A stretch of 9,143 nt of DNA from Chitinophagales bacterium (GTDB taxonomy: Bacteria > Bacteroidota > Bacteroidia > Chitinophagales > Chitinophagaceae): assembly GCA_025355935.1 (NCBI GenBank), contig JANXYS010000020.1:1-9143 (forward strand), written 5' to 3'. Position numbers and translations under genes: made by a program. The notes under the pieces were generated by a model that saw nothing but the letters and a program-made list of their open reading frames with translations, was not told the origin of the DNA and did no database searches. Shown in pieces: positions 1 through 5,914 of the stretch; the stretch's first letter is position 1; every line of letters begins with the position of its first letter.

Positions 1-1
1 A

Positions 2-319
2 ACTTTTGAAATCAGGCTGGAATATATGAGCTGCCCGGAAATAGAGGACCGTGTGATTATTATCAGCGACCCAATGCTTGCAACCGGTGCATCGTTGGTG
101 AAATCTATTCAATACTTAAAGGATGAAGGTAATATTAAAGAACTCCATGTGGTTTGCGCAATAGCCTGCTCAGTAGGTATTGAATATGTACGGCGTGAAT
201 TTCCAAAAGCTACTATCTGGTGTGGTGATATTGATGAGGAGCTTACGGCCAAGGGATATATTGTACCGGGCCTGGGGGATGCCGGTGACCTTGCCTATGG
301 GGACAAGATGCAGCAATAG
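2..319 (+). CDS. upp: Uracil phosphoribosyltransferase, C-terminal part (5' end outside window)
   Basis: Converts uracil and PRPP to UMP in cytoplasmic pyrimidine salvage. The frame is open from base 2 without a stop, so the gene starts upstream of the window; the first ATG inside (base 26) is internal, because the codons before it (TFEIRLEY) fit the family. Visible motifs are the PRPP-binding loop DPMLATGAS (from base 68) and the uracil-binding C-terminal motif GYIVPGLGDAGD, both close to family consensus. About 105 residues are present, roughly the C-terminal half of a protein that is usually 205-220 residues, and the C-terminus ends a few residues after GDAGD as expected. The stop is TAG at 317-319. 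The next gene on the same strand starts 115 bases later and is functionally unrelated, so cotranscription is not implied. Confidence 0.96.
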   Translation, partial: TFEIRLEYMSCPEIEDRVIIISDPMLATGASLVKSIQYLKDEGNIKELHVVCAIACSVGIEYVRREFPKATIWCGDIDEELTAKGYIVPGLGDAGDLAYGDKMQQ

Positions 320-407
320 ATGAAGCACATATTCCCGGATAATCTATAAGCATCAGCACTTCTTACACCGCATGTACACATTCATGCAGCTTTTTACATG
401 ATTTGCC

Positions 408-415
408 TATCTTTA
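408..415 (+). promoter_or_regulatory. Possible -7 promoter element (TATCTTTA) for the PorP/SprF gene
   Basis: TATCTTTA matches the Bacteroidota -7 consensus TAnnTTTG at all but the last base and lies 19 bases before the ATG at 435. No convincing TTG -33 element is seen at the expected spacing, so this is a weak call. The same octamer occurs upstream of the gene starting at 2206. Confidence 0.3.
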
Positions 416-434
416 GAATCAGAATAGCCTGAAA

Positions 435-1448
435 ATGAAAAAATCTTACCTTATACTCCTCACAATACTTCTTGCCGGCACCCTCAAAGCGCAGGATCCA
501 CATTTTTCTCAGTTTTTTTCGTCCCCGTTAACCCTGAACCCTGCTTTTACAGGCAAATTTGACGGTTTATGGCGACTGGCGGCGAATCATCGCGATCAAT
601 GGCCTTCAATTCCTAAAGCATACGTAACCACCAGTGCAAGCATTGATTTTCCAATTCTTCAAACTCGTATTCCTGAAGGAGACGTTTTTGGCCTTGGTAT
701 CTCAGGTGTCAGCGATGCGAGTGCTGACAATGCCTTGAAATTAAATTATGGTTCTCTGTCTATGTCATATCACAAGGCGGTTGATGAAAATGGGTACAAT
801 ACAATCGGCGCTGGCTTCCAGGGTACCTATAGCAGCACAAATTTGGACCTTACTAAGCTTACATTTGAAGATGAACTACGCCAGAACGGTTTTGCTCAGG
901 GCACTTCGCAAGACATTCCGATAGTGCTCGCAAATGGTAACAAACAAAATTATTTTGACCTTAATGCAGGCCTGCTGTTTTCAGGTTCCACTAACGGGGA
1001 AAATAATTATTATTTAGGTACATCTGTGTATCATATTAACAGGCCGAAGGTAAATTACACCGACAAAAGTTGGTACCTGAGCGGCCGGGTTACAGTTCAT
1101 GCCGGAGGGACTTTCCCACTTTCAGATGTTGTGGCTGTAAATGCTTCAGTAATTCACCAGATTCAAAATAAGGCAAGCGAGACTACACTCGGCGCGGCAC
1201 TATCGTTAAATGCTAACGGCGACAATTCAAATCCTACAAATGTTTACATCGGATCGTGGGTTCGTTTGAAAGATGCTATTATTCCTTACATAGGACTTGA
1301 GGTAAACGGCCTTAGAATTGGCGCGAGCTATGATATTAATACCAGCAGCTTGAAAGCCGCAACAGGTAGCCGCGGCGGGTCTGAATTTTCTATTATCTAT
1401 ATTAAACGCCCTGCAGGACCGAAAGGCATTCCTTGTCCGCGTTTCTAA
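435..1448 (+). CDS. PorP/SprF-family type IX secretion outer-membrane protein
   Basis: Bacteroidota-specific outer-membrane beta-barrel family. Members such as PorP and SprF work with the type IX secretion system, and many sit beside a large surface protein with a gliding-motility-type C-terminal domain, whose secretion or anchoring they assist. The 337-residue protein has a type I signal peptide (Lys-Lys, hydrophobic residues 5-17, likely cleavage A19|Q20). The family N-terminal signature follows at once: QDPHFSQFFSSPLTLNPAFT, then a conserved NHRDQWP segment near residue 52. Alternating glycine/aromatic strands fill the middle, and the protein ends in CPRF, as many members do. The start is fixed by the signal peptide. 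No large partner gene lies next to it here: upp is upstream and a convergent glycosylase downstream. It could be the PorP core component or one of the many paralogues; the sequence alone does not decide. Confidence 0.9.
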   Translation: MKKSYLILLTILLAGTLKAQDPHFSQFFSSPLTLNPAFTGKFDGLWRLAANHRDQWPSIPKAYVTTSASIDFPILQTRIPEGDVFGLGISGVSDASADNALKLNYGSLSMSYHKAVDENGYNTIGAGFQGTYSSTNLDLTKLTFEDELRQNGFAQGTSQDIPIVLANGNKQNYFDLNAGLLFSGSTNGENNYYLGTSVYHINRPKVNYTDKSWYLSGRVTVHAGGTFPLSDVVAVNASVIHQIQNKASETTLGAALSLNANGDNSNPTNVYIGSWVRLKDAIIPYIGLEVNGLRIGASYDINTSSLKAATGSRGGSEFSIIYIKRPAGPKGIPCPRF

Positions 1449-1455
1449 TTGCGGA

Positions 1456-2064
1456 TTATTTCACGGGCCGGGCACTCACATATTTATTACCCCGCAGGTA
1501 AAACCTATAAGGAAGTAATGAATCCGGGCCTGCGCTTTCCACTCCAATGCGCTTGCTGGATCCAATTAAATCGTTCGTTATATAAAAGTCATCGGAATAG
1601 ATATTGATATGACTGTTCATGAGTTTAAGTCCCGAGTGCTGTTTAAAAATTCCCAATGCTTTTGCTAAATTTCCCGGACCCCGTGTGAGCGTATTGTCCA
1701 GTTGCTTCTTTCCGGTTCTCTTCAGCATTTCGTCTATCCCTTCGAGTGGTTCTATTGCCCTGATCAATATGGCATCCGGAACATCTTCGTTATTAGTTAC
1801 TACATTCAACATCTGGTGCATACCGTAGCAGATGTACACATATGCAGTTCCCGCCGCCGCGTACATATGCTCATTTTTGGCCGTACGCCTGCCGTTATAA
1901 GAATGGGAAGCTTTATCAATTAAAGCCACATAGGCTTCCGTTTCAACAATTCTGCCGCTGGTAGTTAAACCATCGAAATTGGTGAGCACTATTTTACCAA
2001 CCAGTTGCCTGGCGATTTCCACGACGTCTTTTTGCTGGTAAAAGCTAAGTGGCAATTTCTTCAT
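1456..2064 (-). CDS. mpg: DNA-3-methyladenine glycosylase (AAG/MPG family)
   Basis: Monofunctional base-excision-repair glycosylase that removes alkylated purines such as 3-methyladenine. The protein has 202 residues, the normal length for bacterial members. The family core is intact: RIVETEAY (38-45), ASHSYNGR (52-59), YVYICYGMH (75-83), a NVV segment (87-89), LIRAIEPLEG (100-109) and TRGPGNLAKALGI. E43, Y45, H54, Y77, Y80 and N87 fall at exactly the spacing of human AAG Glu125, Tyr127, His136, Tyr159, Tyr162 and Asn169, i.e. the general base, active-site pocket residues and the intercalating tyrosine, so the enzyme should be active. The ATG at 2064-2062 gives the expected N-terminus. It is transcribed alone, divergently from the membrane protein gene at 2206, and ends 7 bases from the stop of the PorP/SprF gene. 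Confidence 0.95.
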   Translation of the reverse strand: MKKLPLSFYQQKDVVEIARQLVGKIVLTNFDGLTTSGRIVETEAYVALIDKASHSYNGRRTAKNEHMYAAAGTAYVYICYGMHQMLNVVTNNEDVPDAILIRAIEPLEGIDEMLKRTGKKQLDNTLTRGPGNLAKALGIFKQHSGLKLMNSHINIYSDDFYITNDLIGSSKRIGVESAGPDSLLPYRFYLRGNKYVSARPVK

Positions 2065-2088
2065 CCGGTTTCCCTTATATTTCAGTGT

Positions 2089-2116
2089 TAAAGATTAAAG
2101 TTCCTGATAAAAACAA
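2089..2116 (-). promoter_or_regulatory. Possible promoter for the DNA glycosylase gene
   Basis: Read on the minus strand, AATCTTTA (2096-2089) resembles the Bacteroidota -7 box TAnnTTTG at 6 of 8 positions. A TTG (2116-2114) lies 17 bases upstream, at the short end of accepted spacing for the -33 element. The box ends 24 bases before the ATG. Weak match, listed because position and spacing agree. Confidence 0.28.
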
Positions 2117-2173
2117 CAGGTTCGTCGCATGCGTTCAGTATTCATTAAAAAAATAAAGATCAACATGTTTTAA

Positions 2174-2181
2174 TATCTTTA
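2174..2181 (+). promoter_or_regulatory. Possible -7 promoter element (TATCTTTA) for the membrane protein/methyltransferase pair
   Basis: This is the same octamer as at 408-415, matching TAnnTTTG except at the last base, 24 bases before the ATG at 2206. No TTG is seen 17-23 bases upstream, so the -33 element is missing or degenerate. Confidence 0.3.
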
Positions 2182-2205
2182 ACTGCATTCTGATACTCCA
2201 TATCT

Positions 2206-2976
2206 ATGTTAAAAGAAATTATCATTTCTATCCAGTCTTTCTTTGACGCACATCGTTTCATCATAAAACATAGGTTATGGAAATGGATCCTCATACCAGG
2301 GCTACTTTATACACTACTTTTTCTAGGCGGCTTATGGTTATTCTGGACATCCAGTAACAGTGCAATAGAGTTTATCCTTTTAAAGACAGGTGTAAAAGGT
2401 TGGCTCGACAGGAGCCAGGATGGATTTCTTAGTTTCATTTTTATTGTCGGGCAAATAATGCTGCGGCTTGTATTGCTGTTATTTTATTTCTCTTTGTTTA
2501 AATTTCTCTTCCTAATTGTTGGCTCTCCCGTGTTTGCATACCTGAGTGAAAAAACGGAAAGCATTATAGAAGGAAAAGAATTTCCTTTCAATACGGCACA
2601 ACTGTTTAAAGATATTTTGAGAGGTATCCGGATTGCCTTAAGAAATATTGTTTGGCAAACCTTTTATATCATAAGCATCCTTGTGTTGTCGTTTATTCCA
2701 TTTGTAGGTTGGATAGCGCCGCTGGTAGCCTTATTAGTAGAGTGCTATTACTTTGGATTTTCGATGCTCGATTATAGTTCAGAGAGAAGCAGGTTAAGTA
2801 CACAGCAAAGCATTTTGTTTATAGGCAAGCACCGTGGGCTTGCTATCGGGAATGGGTTAGTATTTTACCTTATGCATATCATCCCGGTGATAGGCTGGTT
2901 GTTTGCGCCGAGTTATGCAGTAATTGCCGCCACTTTAAGTTTACTGAATGCAAGGAAAAATCATGTAATTATTTAA
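2206..2976 (+). CDS. EI24 domain (CysZ-like) integral membrane protein
   Basis: The 256-residue inner-membrane protein belongs to the EI24/CysZ superfamily. Hydrophobic segments lie at about 26-47, 72-105, 148-185 and 212-247; the longer ones may be hairpins or tilted helices, as in CysZ. Family-like features are the NIVWQTFYI entry to the third segment, the IPFVGWIAPL turn (164-173), the MLDYSSER motif (187-194, equivalent to the conserved C-D-Y region of CysZ), then the KHRGLAIGNG segment and a PVIGWLFAPSYAV re-entrant turn (227-239). CysZ of E. coli brings sulfate into the cell for cysteine synthesis. Substrate specificity cannot be assigned here, and no sulfur-assimilation gene lies in the window. 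The ATG at 2206 is the only sensible start. The methyltransferase gene starts 6 bases after its stop, so the two are probably cotranscribed. Confidence 0.85.
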   Translation: MLKEIIISIQSFFDAHRFIIKHRLWKWILIPGLLYTLLFLGGLWLFWTSSNSAIEFILLKTGVKGWLDRSQDGFLSFIFIVGQIMLRLVLLLFYFSLFKFLFLIVGSPVFAYLSEKTESIIEGKEFPFNTAQLFKDILRGIRIALRNIVWQTFYIISILVLSFIPFVGWIAPLVALLVECYYFGFSMLDYSSERSRLSTQQSILFIGKHRGLAIGNGLVFYLMHIIPVIGWLFAPSYAVIAATLSLLNARKNHVII

Positions 2977-2982
2977 AAATAA

Positions 2983-3684
2983 ATGAGTTCGATATACCTG
3001 ATACCCTGCACACTGGCGGAAAATACCAACGAGGTAATTCCGCTGTATGTCCTAGATGCCATAAAGAAATGCTCGGTGATATTTGCAGAAAATGAACGTA
3101 CTGCCCGCCGCTTTCTTAAGGGTATGGACAAAGAATTTGTTATTGACGATTACGAATGGTTCACCATTCACAAAACGGAAGCGGAGCAATTGCAGGTTTT
3201 TAAACTGAAGATAAAGGAGGGAAAGAACATCGCCATCATCAGCGAAGCCGGCTGCCCCGGCATTGCCGATCCAGGACAGGTTTTGATTAAGGCGGCCCAG
3301 GAAGCTGGTTGTACTATTCATCCACTTGTAGGGCCAAGCTCGATAATTCTTGCGTTGATGGCAAGTGGCATGAGCGGGCAACAATTTGAATTTGTTGGCT
3401 ACCTGCCGATCGACAATACTGAACGCATTAAAAAGATCAGGGAGCTGGAATTATCTTCGCTTAAAAACAACAGTACTAAAATTTTTATTGAAACACCGTA
3501 CCGAAACAACCAGTTAATTGACTCATTATTGAAGACCTGTGCAGGTAAAACAAGGCTATGTATAGCTGTAAATTTAACGGCGGTCAATGAGAGTATAAAA
3601 ACCCATCCTATTTCCGCATGGCCATCGAAACGACCCGATATTCATAAGCAGCCCGCAATTTTCCTGATTTATGCAGGAGAATGA
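2983..3684 (+). CDS. Short RsmI-like SAM-dependent methyltransferase (tetrapyrrole-methylase fold)
   Basis: The protein (233 residues) has the two-domain tetrapyrrole methylase fold shared with RsmI, which 2'-O-methylates C1402 of 16S rRNA. Motifs in order: N-terminal IYLIPCTLAEN (4-14), ENERTARRFL (36-45), the SAM-site loop ISEAGCPGIADPGQVLIKAA (86-105), VGPSSIILALMASGM (116-130) with the FVGYLP turn, and FIETPYRNNQLIDSLL (168-183), which corresponds to the YES-HR segment of RsmI. It lacks the GNLxDIT motif of canonical RsmI near the N-terminus and the extra C-terminal domain of the long form, so it belongs to the shorter paralogue subfamily common in Bacteroidota. Its RNA (or other) target is inferred, not known. 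It follows the CysZ-like gene after 6 bases, with an A-rich leader before the ATG and no Shine-Dalgarno sequence. Confidence 0.87.
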   Translation: MSSIYLIPCTLAENTNEVIPLYVLDAIKKCSVIFAENERTARRFLKGMDKEFVIDDYEWFTIHKTEAEQLQVFKLKIKEGKNIAIISEAGCPGIADPGQVLIKAAQEAGCTIHPLVGPSSIILALMASGMSGQQFEFVGYLPIDNTERIKKIRELELSSLKNNSTKIFIETPYRNNQLIDSLLKTCAGKTRLCIAVNLTAVNESIKTHPISAWPSKRPDIHKQPAIFLIYAGE

Positions 3685-3836
3685 CCTTCAGAAAGTAAAT
3701 CGTCAAAACTTCAGTATCTTCTTACACTTACCGGCAATTTCGCAGAAAGCATACAGAAGTGGTGGTATTACCGGTTCAACACGCAGGGCATTGTCGGCCG
3801 TAACAATTGCCGAAATGCGTCACTAAAATATAACTG

Positions 3837-3904
3837 TTGTGATCGGTGCGTGCATAAAAAACAAATCGATCACAAAACCCAAATTTACGTTTAGTGATCG
3901 ATTT
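3837..3904. repeat. Three-arm repeat built on GTGATCG/CGATCAC
   Basis: Three related arms occur within 68 bases: TTGTGATCG (3837-3845), AAATCGATCAC followed by AA (3863-3875), and GTGATCGATTT (3894-3904). The middle arm is a perfect 9-base reverse complement of the first (CGATCACAA) and a perfect 11-base reverse complement of the third. So the middle arm can pair with either neighbour, but not with both at once. Confidence 0.8.
3856..3904 (-). terminator. Probable intrinsic terminator for the peptidase/small membrane protein pair
   Basis: An 11-bp perfect stem (3863-3873 with 3894-3904) continues, after one A-A mismatch, with 4 more pairs (3875-3878 with 3889-3892) and closes on a 10-base loop. 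Read on the minus strand, the stem ends in TTT and is followed by G and six T (3861-3856), a good U-tract. It begins 69 bases after the stop of the small membrane protein gene. On the plus strand the same stem is followed only by TTTTC, so it might also act, more weakly, on the methyltransferase transcript. Confidence 0.6.
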
Positions 3905-3973
3905 TCAAAGTTTTCGAGTTAGGGATAGCAAAGCTGGCTTTAAATAGTAATTAAATACATTTTGTCCCATTCA

Positions 3974-4396
3974 TCAACGCTCCAGCTCTTTCATACTTTT
4001 GATTTCATCAACAATGAATTCACTGTAACCTCTCCACGGGAGCGATTTTTTATACTCTTTATAATGCAGATCAAAATATTTTCCACTATTATTCATCAAG
4101 ACATTGGCAATACTGTCATTGGAAACTGAAAATTCAAACTCGTAAGACTGGACAGTTCCCACGGTTTTACTACGGAAGCCCGATTGAATCAACTTTCCTT
4201 CATAGGTTTTGAAAAAATTCCCCTTCTTTACCAGGTAATTCAATTCCCCCGATTTTACGCCTTCCCCAAATACGTAAAAGTACTGCCACCACATAAATAT
4301 GGCAAGTACCACTAAAAGAATGAGTAGAATTTTTGCAAAAAGTCCCCTGCCCCTGCTTCTTTTCTTTAAGGGTTCGACGGGTTTAAAATCTTCCAT
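3974..4396 (-). CDS. Small single-pass membrane protein of unknown function
   Basis: No function is recognised for this 140-residue protein. Residues 1-19 are proline-rich and then strongly basic (KKRSRGRG), residues 20-43 form one transmembrane helix ending in aromatics (MWWQYFYVF), and about 97 polar residues follow. By the positive-inside rule the N-terminus is cytoplasmic and the C-terminal domain periplasmic. That domain starts with GEGVKSGELNYLVKKG, then FFKTYEGKL (61-69), a beta-rich middle (YEFEFSVSNDS), and a conserved-looking LPWRGYSEFIVDEI near the end. This layout resembles a small Bacteroidota family with a GxRxG...KTYEG...PWRG pattern, which I recall being labelled 6-phosphogluconate dehydrogenase in some databases; nothing in the sequence supports an enzyme of that kind. 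It lies 27 bases downstream of the peptidase gene and is probably cotranscribed with it. Confidence 0.8.
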   Translation of the reverse strand: MEDFKPVEPLKKRSRGRGLFAKILLILLVVLAIFMWWQYFYVFGEGVKSGELNYLVKKGNFFKTYEGKLIQSGFRSKTVGTVQSYEFEFSVSNDSIANVLMNNSGKYFDLHYKEYKKSLPWRGYSEFIVDEIKSMKELER

Positions 4397-4423
4397 ATTG
4401 ATAGGTTTAAGTGATATTAAGTA

Positions 4424-5800
4424 TTACAGGCCGTATTCGCTCACAAGCCAAATCAGTGCAGTCATGTTAGCAGCTCCCAAATCTAACTCCCTTTTACTCA
4501 CTGCTTCAAAAACATCTGTCTCGGCATGGTGATAATCAAAATAACGTTGACTGTCCGGGGCAAAACCTGCTAACGGGGTGCCAATTTGTTTTAAAGGTTC
4601 TACGTCTGACCCACTGCCTCCTTTATTCATTTCATATATGCCGTAATTGTACAAGAGGGGCAGCCAGGATTTCATCTTCTGTATATTGGCGTCCGTCATT
4701 TCCAGGCTAAATCCCCTTGGTGTAAATCCGCCGTCATCGCTTTCAAGCGCAAAAATATGTTTTTCATTTTTTAGTTTCGCTGCCGCGAGATAGGCTTTCG
4801 AACCTCCACCACCATTTTCCTCATTCATAAACATTACTGCCCTCACCGTTCGCTTTGGCCGAAGCTGCAATTGTTTCATCGCGCGTAAAACCTCAATACT
4901 CTGTACACAGCCTGTTCCATCATCGTGCGCACCCTCAGCAAGATCCCAGCTATCCAGGTGACCTCCAACGGTAATTATTTCGGCCGGGAATTGGGAACCC
5001 TTCATTTCACCAATTACGTTAAATGAGGGCGCATCGGGAAACATGGTACAGTTAGTTTTAAAATATGCTTTAAGCTCCATTTTTTTCCGCAGCTCGAGGC
5101 TTAACCATTCCGCATCAGCGGTACTAATGGCAATTGCCGGAATTTTGGGAAAGGAATCATTGTATTGAGTTGCCCCGGTATGCGGATGGTCGTCAATGTT
5201 ACTGGCAAGTGATCTTACTATTGCGCCGATAGCACCGTATTTCGCAGCCTGGGCTGGGCCTGATCTTCTGCCAACTCCGTTCTCTCCATAAGCGTTGAAT
5301 GTTCTTACATAGGTAGGGTTCATCGCAATATTAAAGAACACTATCTTACCCTTTATAACCTTTTCTCCAAGCCTTGAAAGTTCCTCCATGTTTTTTACCT
5401 CAATAACCGTCGACGAAATACCTGCCGCAGCTGTTCCCACTGAATTGCCCAATGCCGTTAACTTCAGTATGTGCTTACTCTTATCTGCCAAAATAATATA
5501 CCCCGTTTCTTTAGGGCCGCGCTCCCAATGGGTAACCATGCAAGGTTGTAGATATACAGTGTCAGCGCCGGCAGCCCGAAGCATGGAAGCAGTAGCGTCT
5601 ATCGCTTTTTTGGCATTAGCCGAACCACTTAATCTTGGTCCGACCTTCTTACACAGGTATCGTAGGTTAGAATATGCGGTACTGTTAACGAGCACCTCAT
5701 CCGAAATTCGTTTGATCAAAAGAGAATCCGGACTCTGCGCGGTGGCGTTGGCGGCTAATAATAAGAGAGGAAGAAGTTGAAGGAACCCTTTGTTTCGCAT
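4424..5800 (-). CDS. Secreted M28 metallopeptidase, carboxypeptidase Q-like
   Basis: Exported dizinc exopeptidase, likely acting on peptides in the periplasm or outside the cell. From the ATG at 5800-5798 it has 458 residues: a signal peptide (MRNKGF, then a leucine-rich core, likely cleavage A21|Q22), a peptidase half, an inserted PA-like domain (about 120-245), and the rest of the M28 catalytic fold. Metal-site motifs are complete: GGHLDSWD (H281), AHDDGTG (D293), the NEENGG pair (E327 catalytic, E328 ligand), ESDDGG (D355) and YHHAETD (H425). The spacings match human plasma glutamate carboxypeptidase/CPQ, so it should be active. An in-frame ATG four codons upstream (5812-5810) would give MILF before the signal peptide; I prefer 5800 because it makes a normal signal peptide and the upstream ATG sits at the predicted transcription start. 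The small membrane protein gene follows 27 bases after the stop. Confidence 0.92.
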   Translation of the reverse strand: MRNKGFLQLLPLLLLAANATAQSPDSLLIKRISDEVLVNSTAYSNLRYLCKKVGPRLSGSANAKKAIDATASMLRAAGADTVYLQPCMVTHWERGPKETGYIILADKSKHILKLTALGNSVGTAAAGISSTVIEVKNMEELSRLGEKVIKGKIVFFNIAMNPTYVRTFNAYGENGVGRRSGPAQAAKYGAIGAIVRSLASNIDDHPHTGATQYNDSFPKIPAIAISTADAEWLSLELRKKMELKAYFKTNCTMFPDAPSFNVIGEMKGSQFPAEIITVGGHLDSWDLAEGAHDDGTGCVQSIEVLRAMKQLQLRPKRTVRAVMFMNEENGGGGSKAYLAAAKLKNEKHIFALESDDGGFTPRGFSLEMTDANIQKMKSWLPLLYNYGIYEMNKGGSGSDVEPLKQIGTPLAGFAPDSQRYFDYHHAETDVFEAVSKRELDLGAANMTALIWLVSEYGL

Positions 5801-5816
5801 AAAAAGTATCATATCA

Positions 5817-5848
5817 CAAACTTACTTAAACAATTTACGCTTATCCAA
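5817..5848 (-). promoter_or_regulatory. Promoter of Bacteroidota type for the peptidase gene
   Basis: On the minus strand, TAAGTTTG (5824-5817) is a perfect match to the -7 consensus TAnnTTTG. A TTG (5848-5846) lies 21 bases upstream, within the accepted -33 spacing. Transcription would start at about 5812-5809, giving a leader of roughly ten bases to the ATG at 5800. It lies in the 114-base gap between the divergent peptidase and bshA starts. Confidence 0.5.
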
Positions 5849-5914
5849 TAATTATCATGACTGTTGATTTAATTGGTAAATTGCACATTCATTTTTAGGA
5901 ACAATAACAGAATT

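Larger units (their letters stand above)
3685..3973. other. Convergent intergenic region with inverted repeats
   Basis: This 289-base gap lies between the 3' ends of the methyltransferase (plus) and the small membrane protein (minus). I see no credible gene in it: there is no ATG-started reading frame of useful length on either strand. The right half holds the terminator-like repeat at 3863-3904 and a related arm at 3837-3845. The left half has a perfect 8-bp inverted pair, CGGCAATT (3732-3739) and AATTGCCG (3805-3812), too far apart (65 bases) to be a simple hairpin. The frame of the methyltransferase stays open for 69 codons after its stop (see findings), but nothing in that translation is recognisable. 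Confidence 0.7.

Noticed and set aside
370..395. Possible terminator after upp: GCATG (370-374) and CATGC (383-387) followed by TTTTT (391-395)
   Set aside because: The stem is only 5 bp with an 8-base loop and the T-run begins three bases after it; too weak to list as a feature.
2126..2133. Perfect palindrome CGCATGCG in the divergent region between the glycosylase and CysZ-like genes
   Set aside because: An 8-base palindrome is expected by chance, the flanks do not extend the symmetry, and no second copy was seen; not enough for an operator.
5388..5780. 130-residue reading frame on the plus strand inside the peptidase gene
   Set aside because: It is antisense to a gene with complete catalytic motifs, and its translation has no recognisable domain.
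5873..5914. Upstream TTG start for bshA adding 14 residues
   Set aside because: Family alignment begins at MNIAIVCYP; the additional residues match nothing and TTG is a poorer start than the ATG at 5915.
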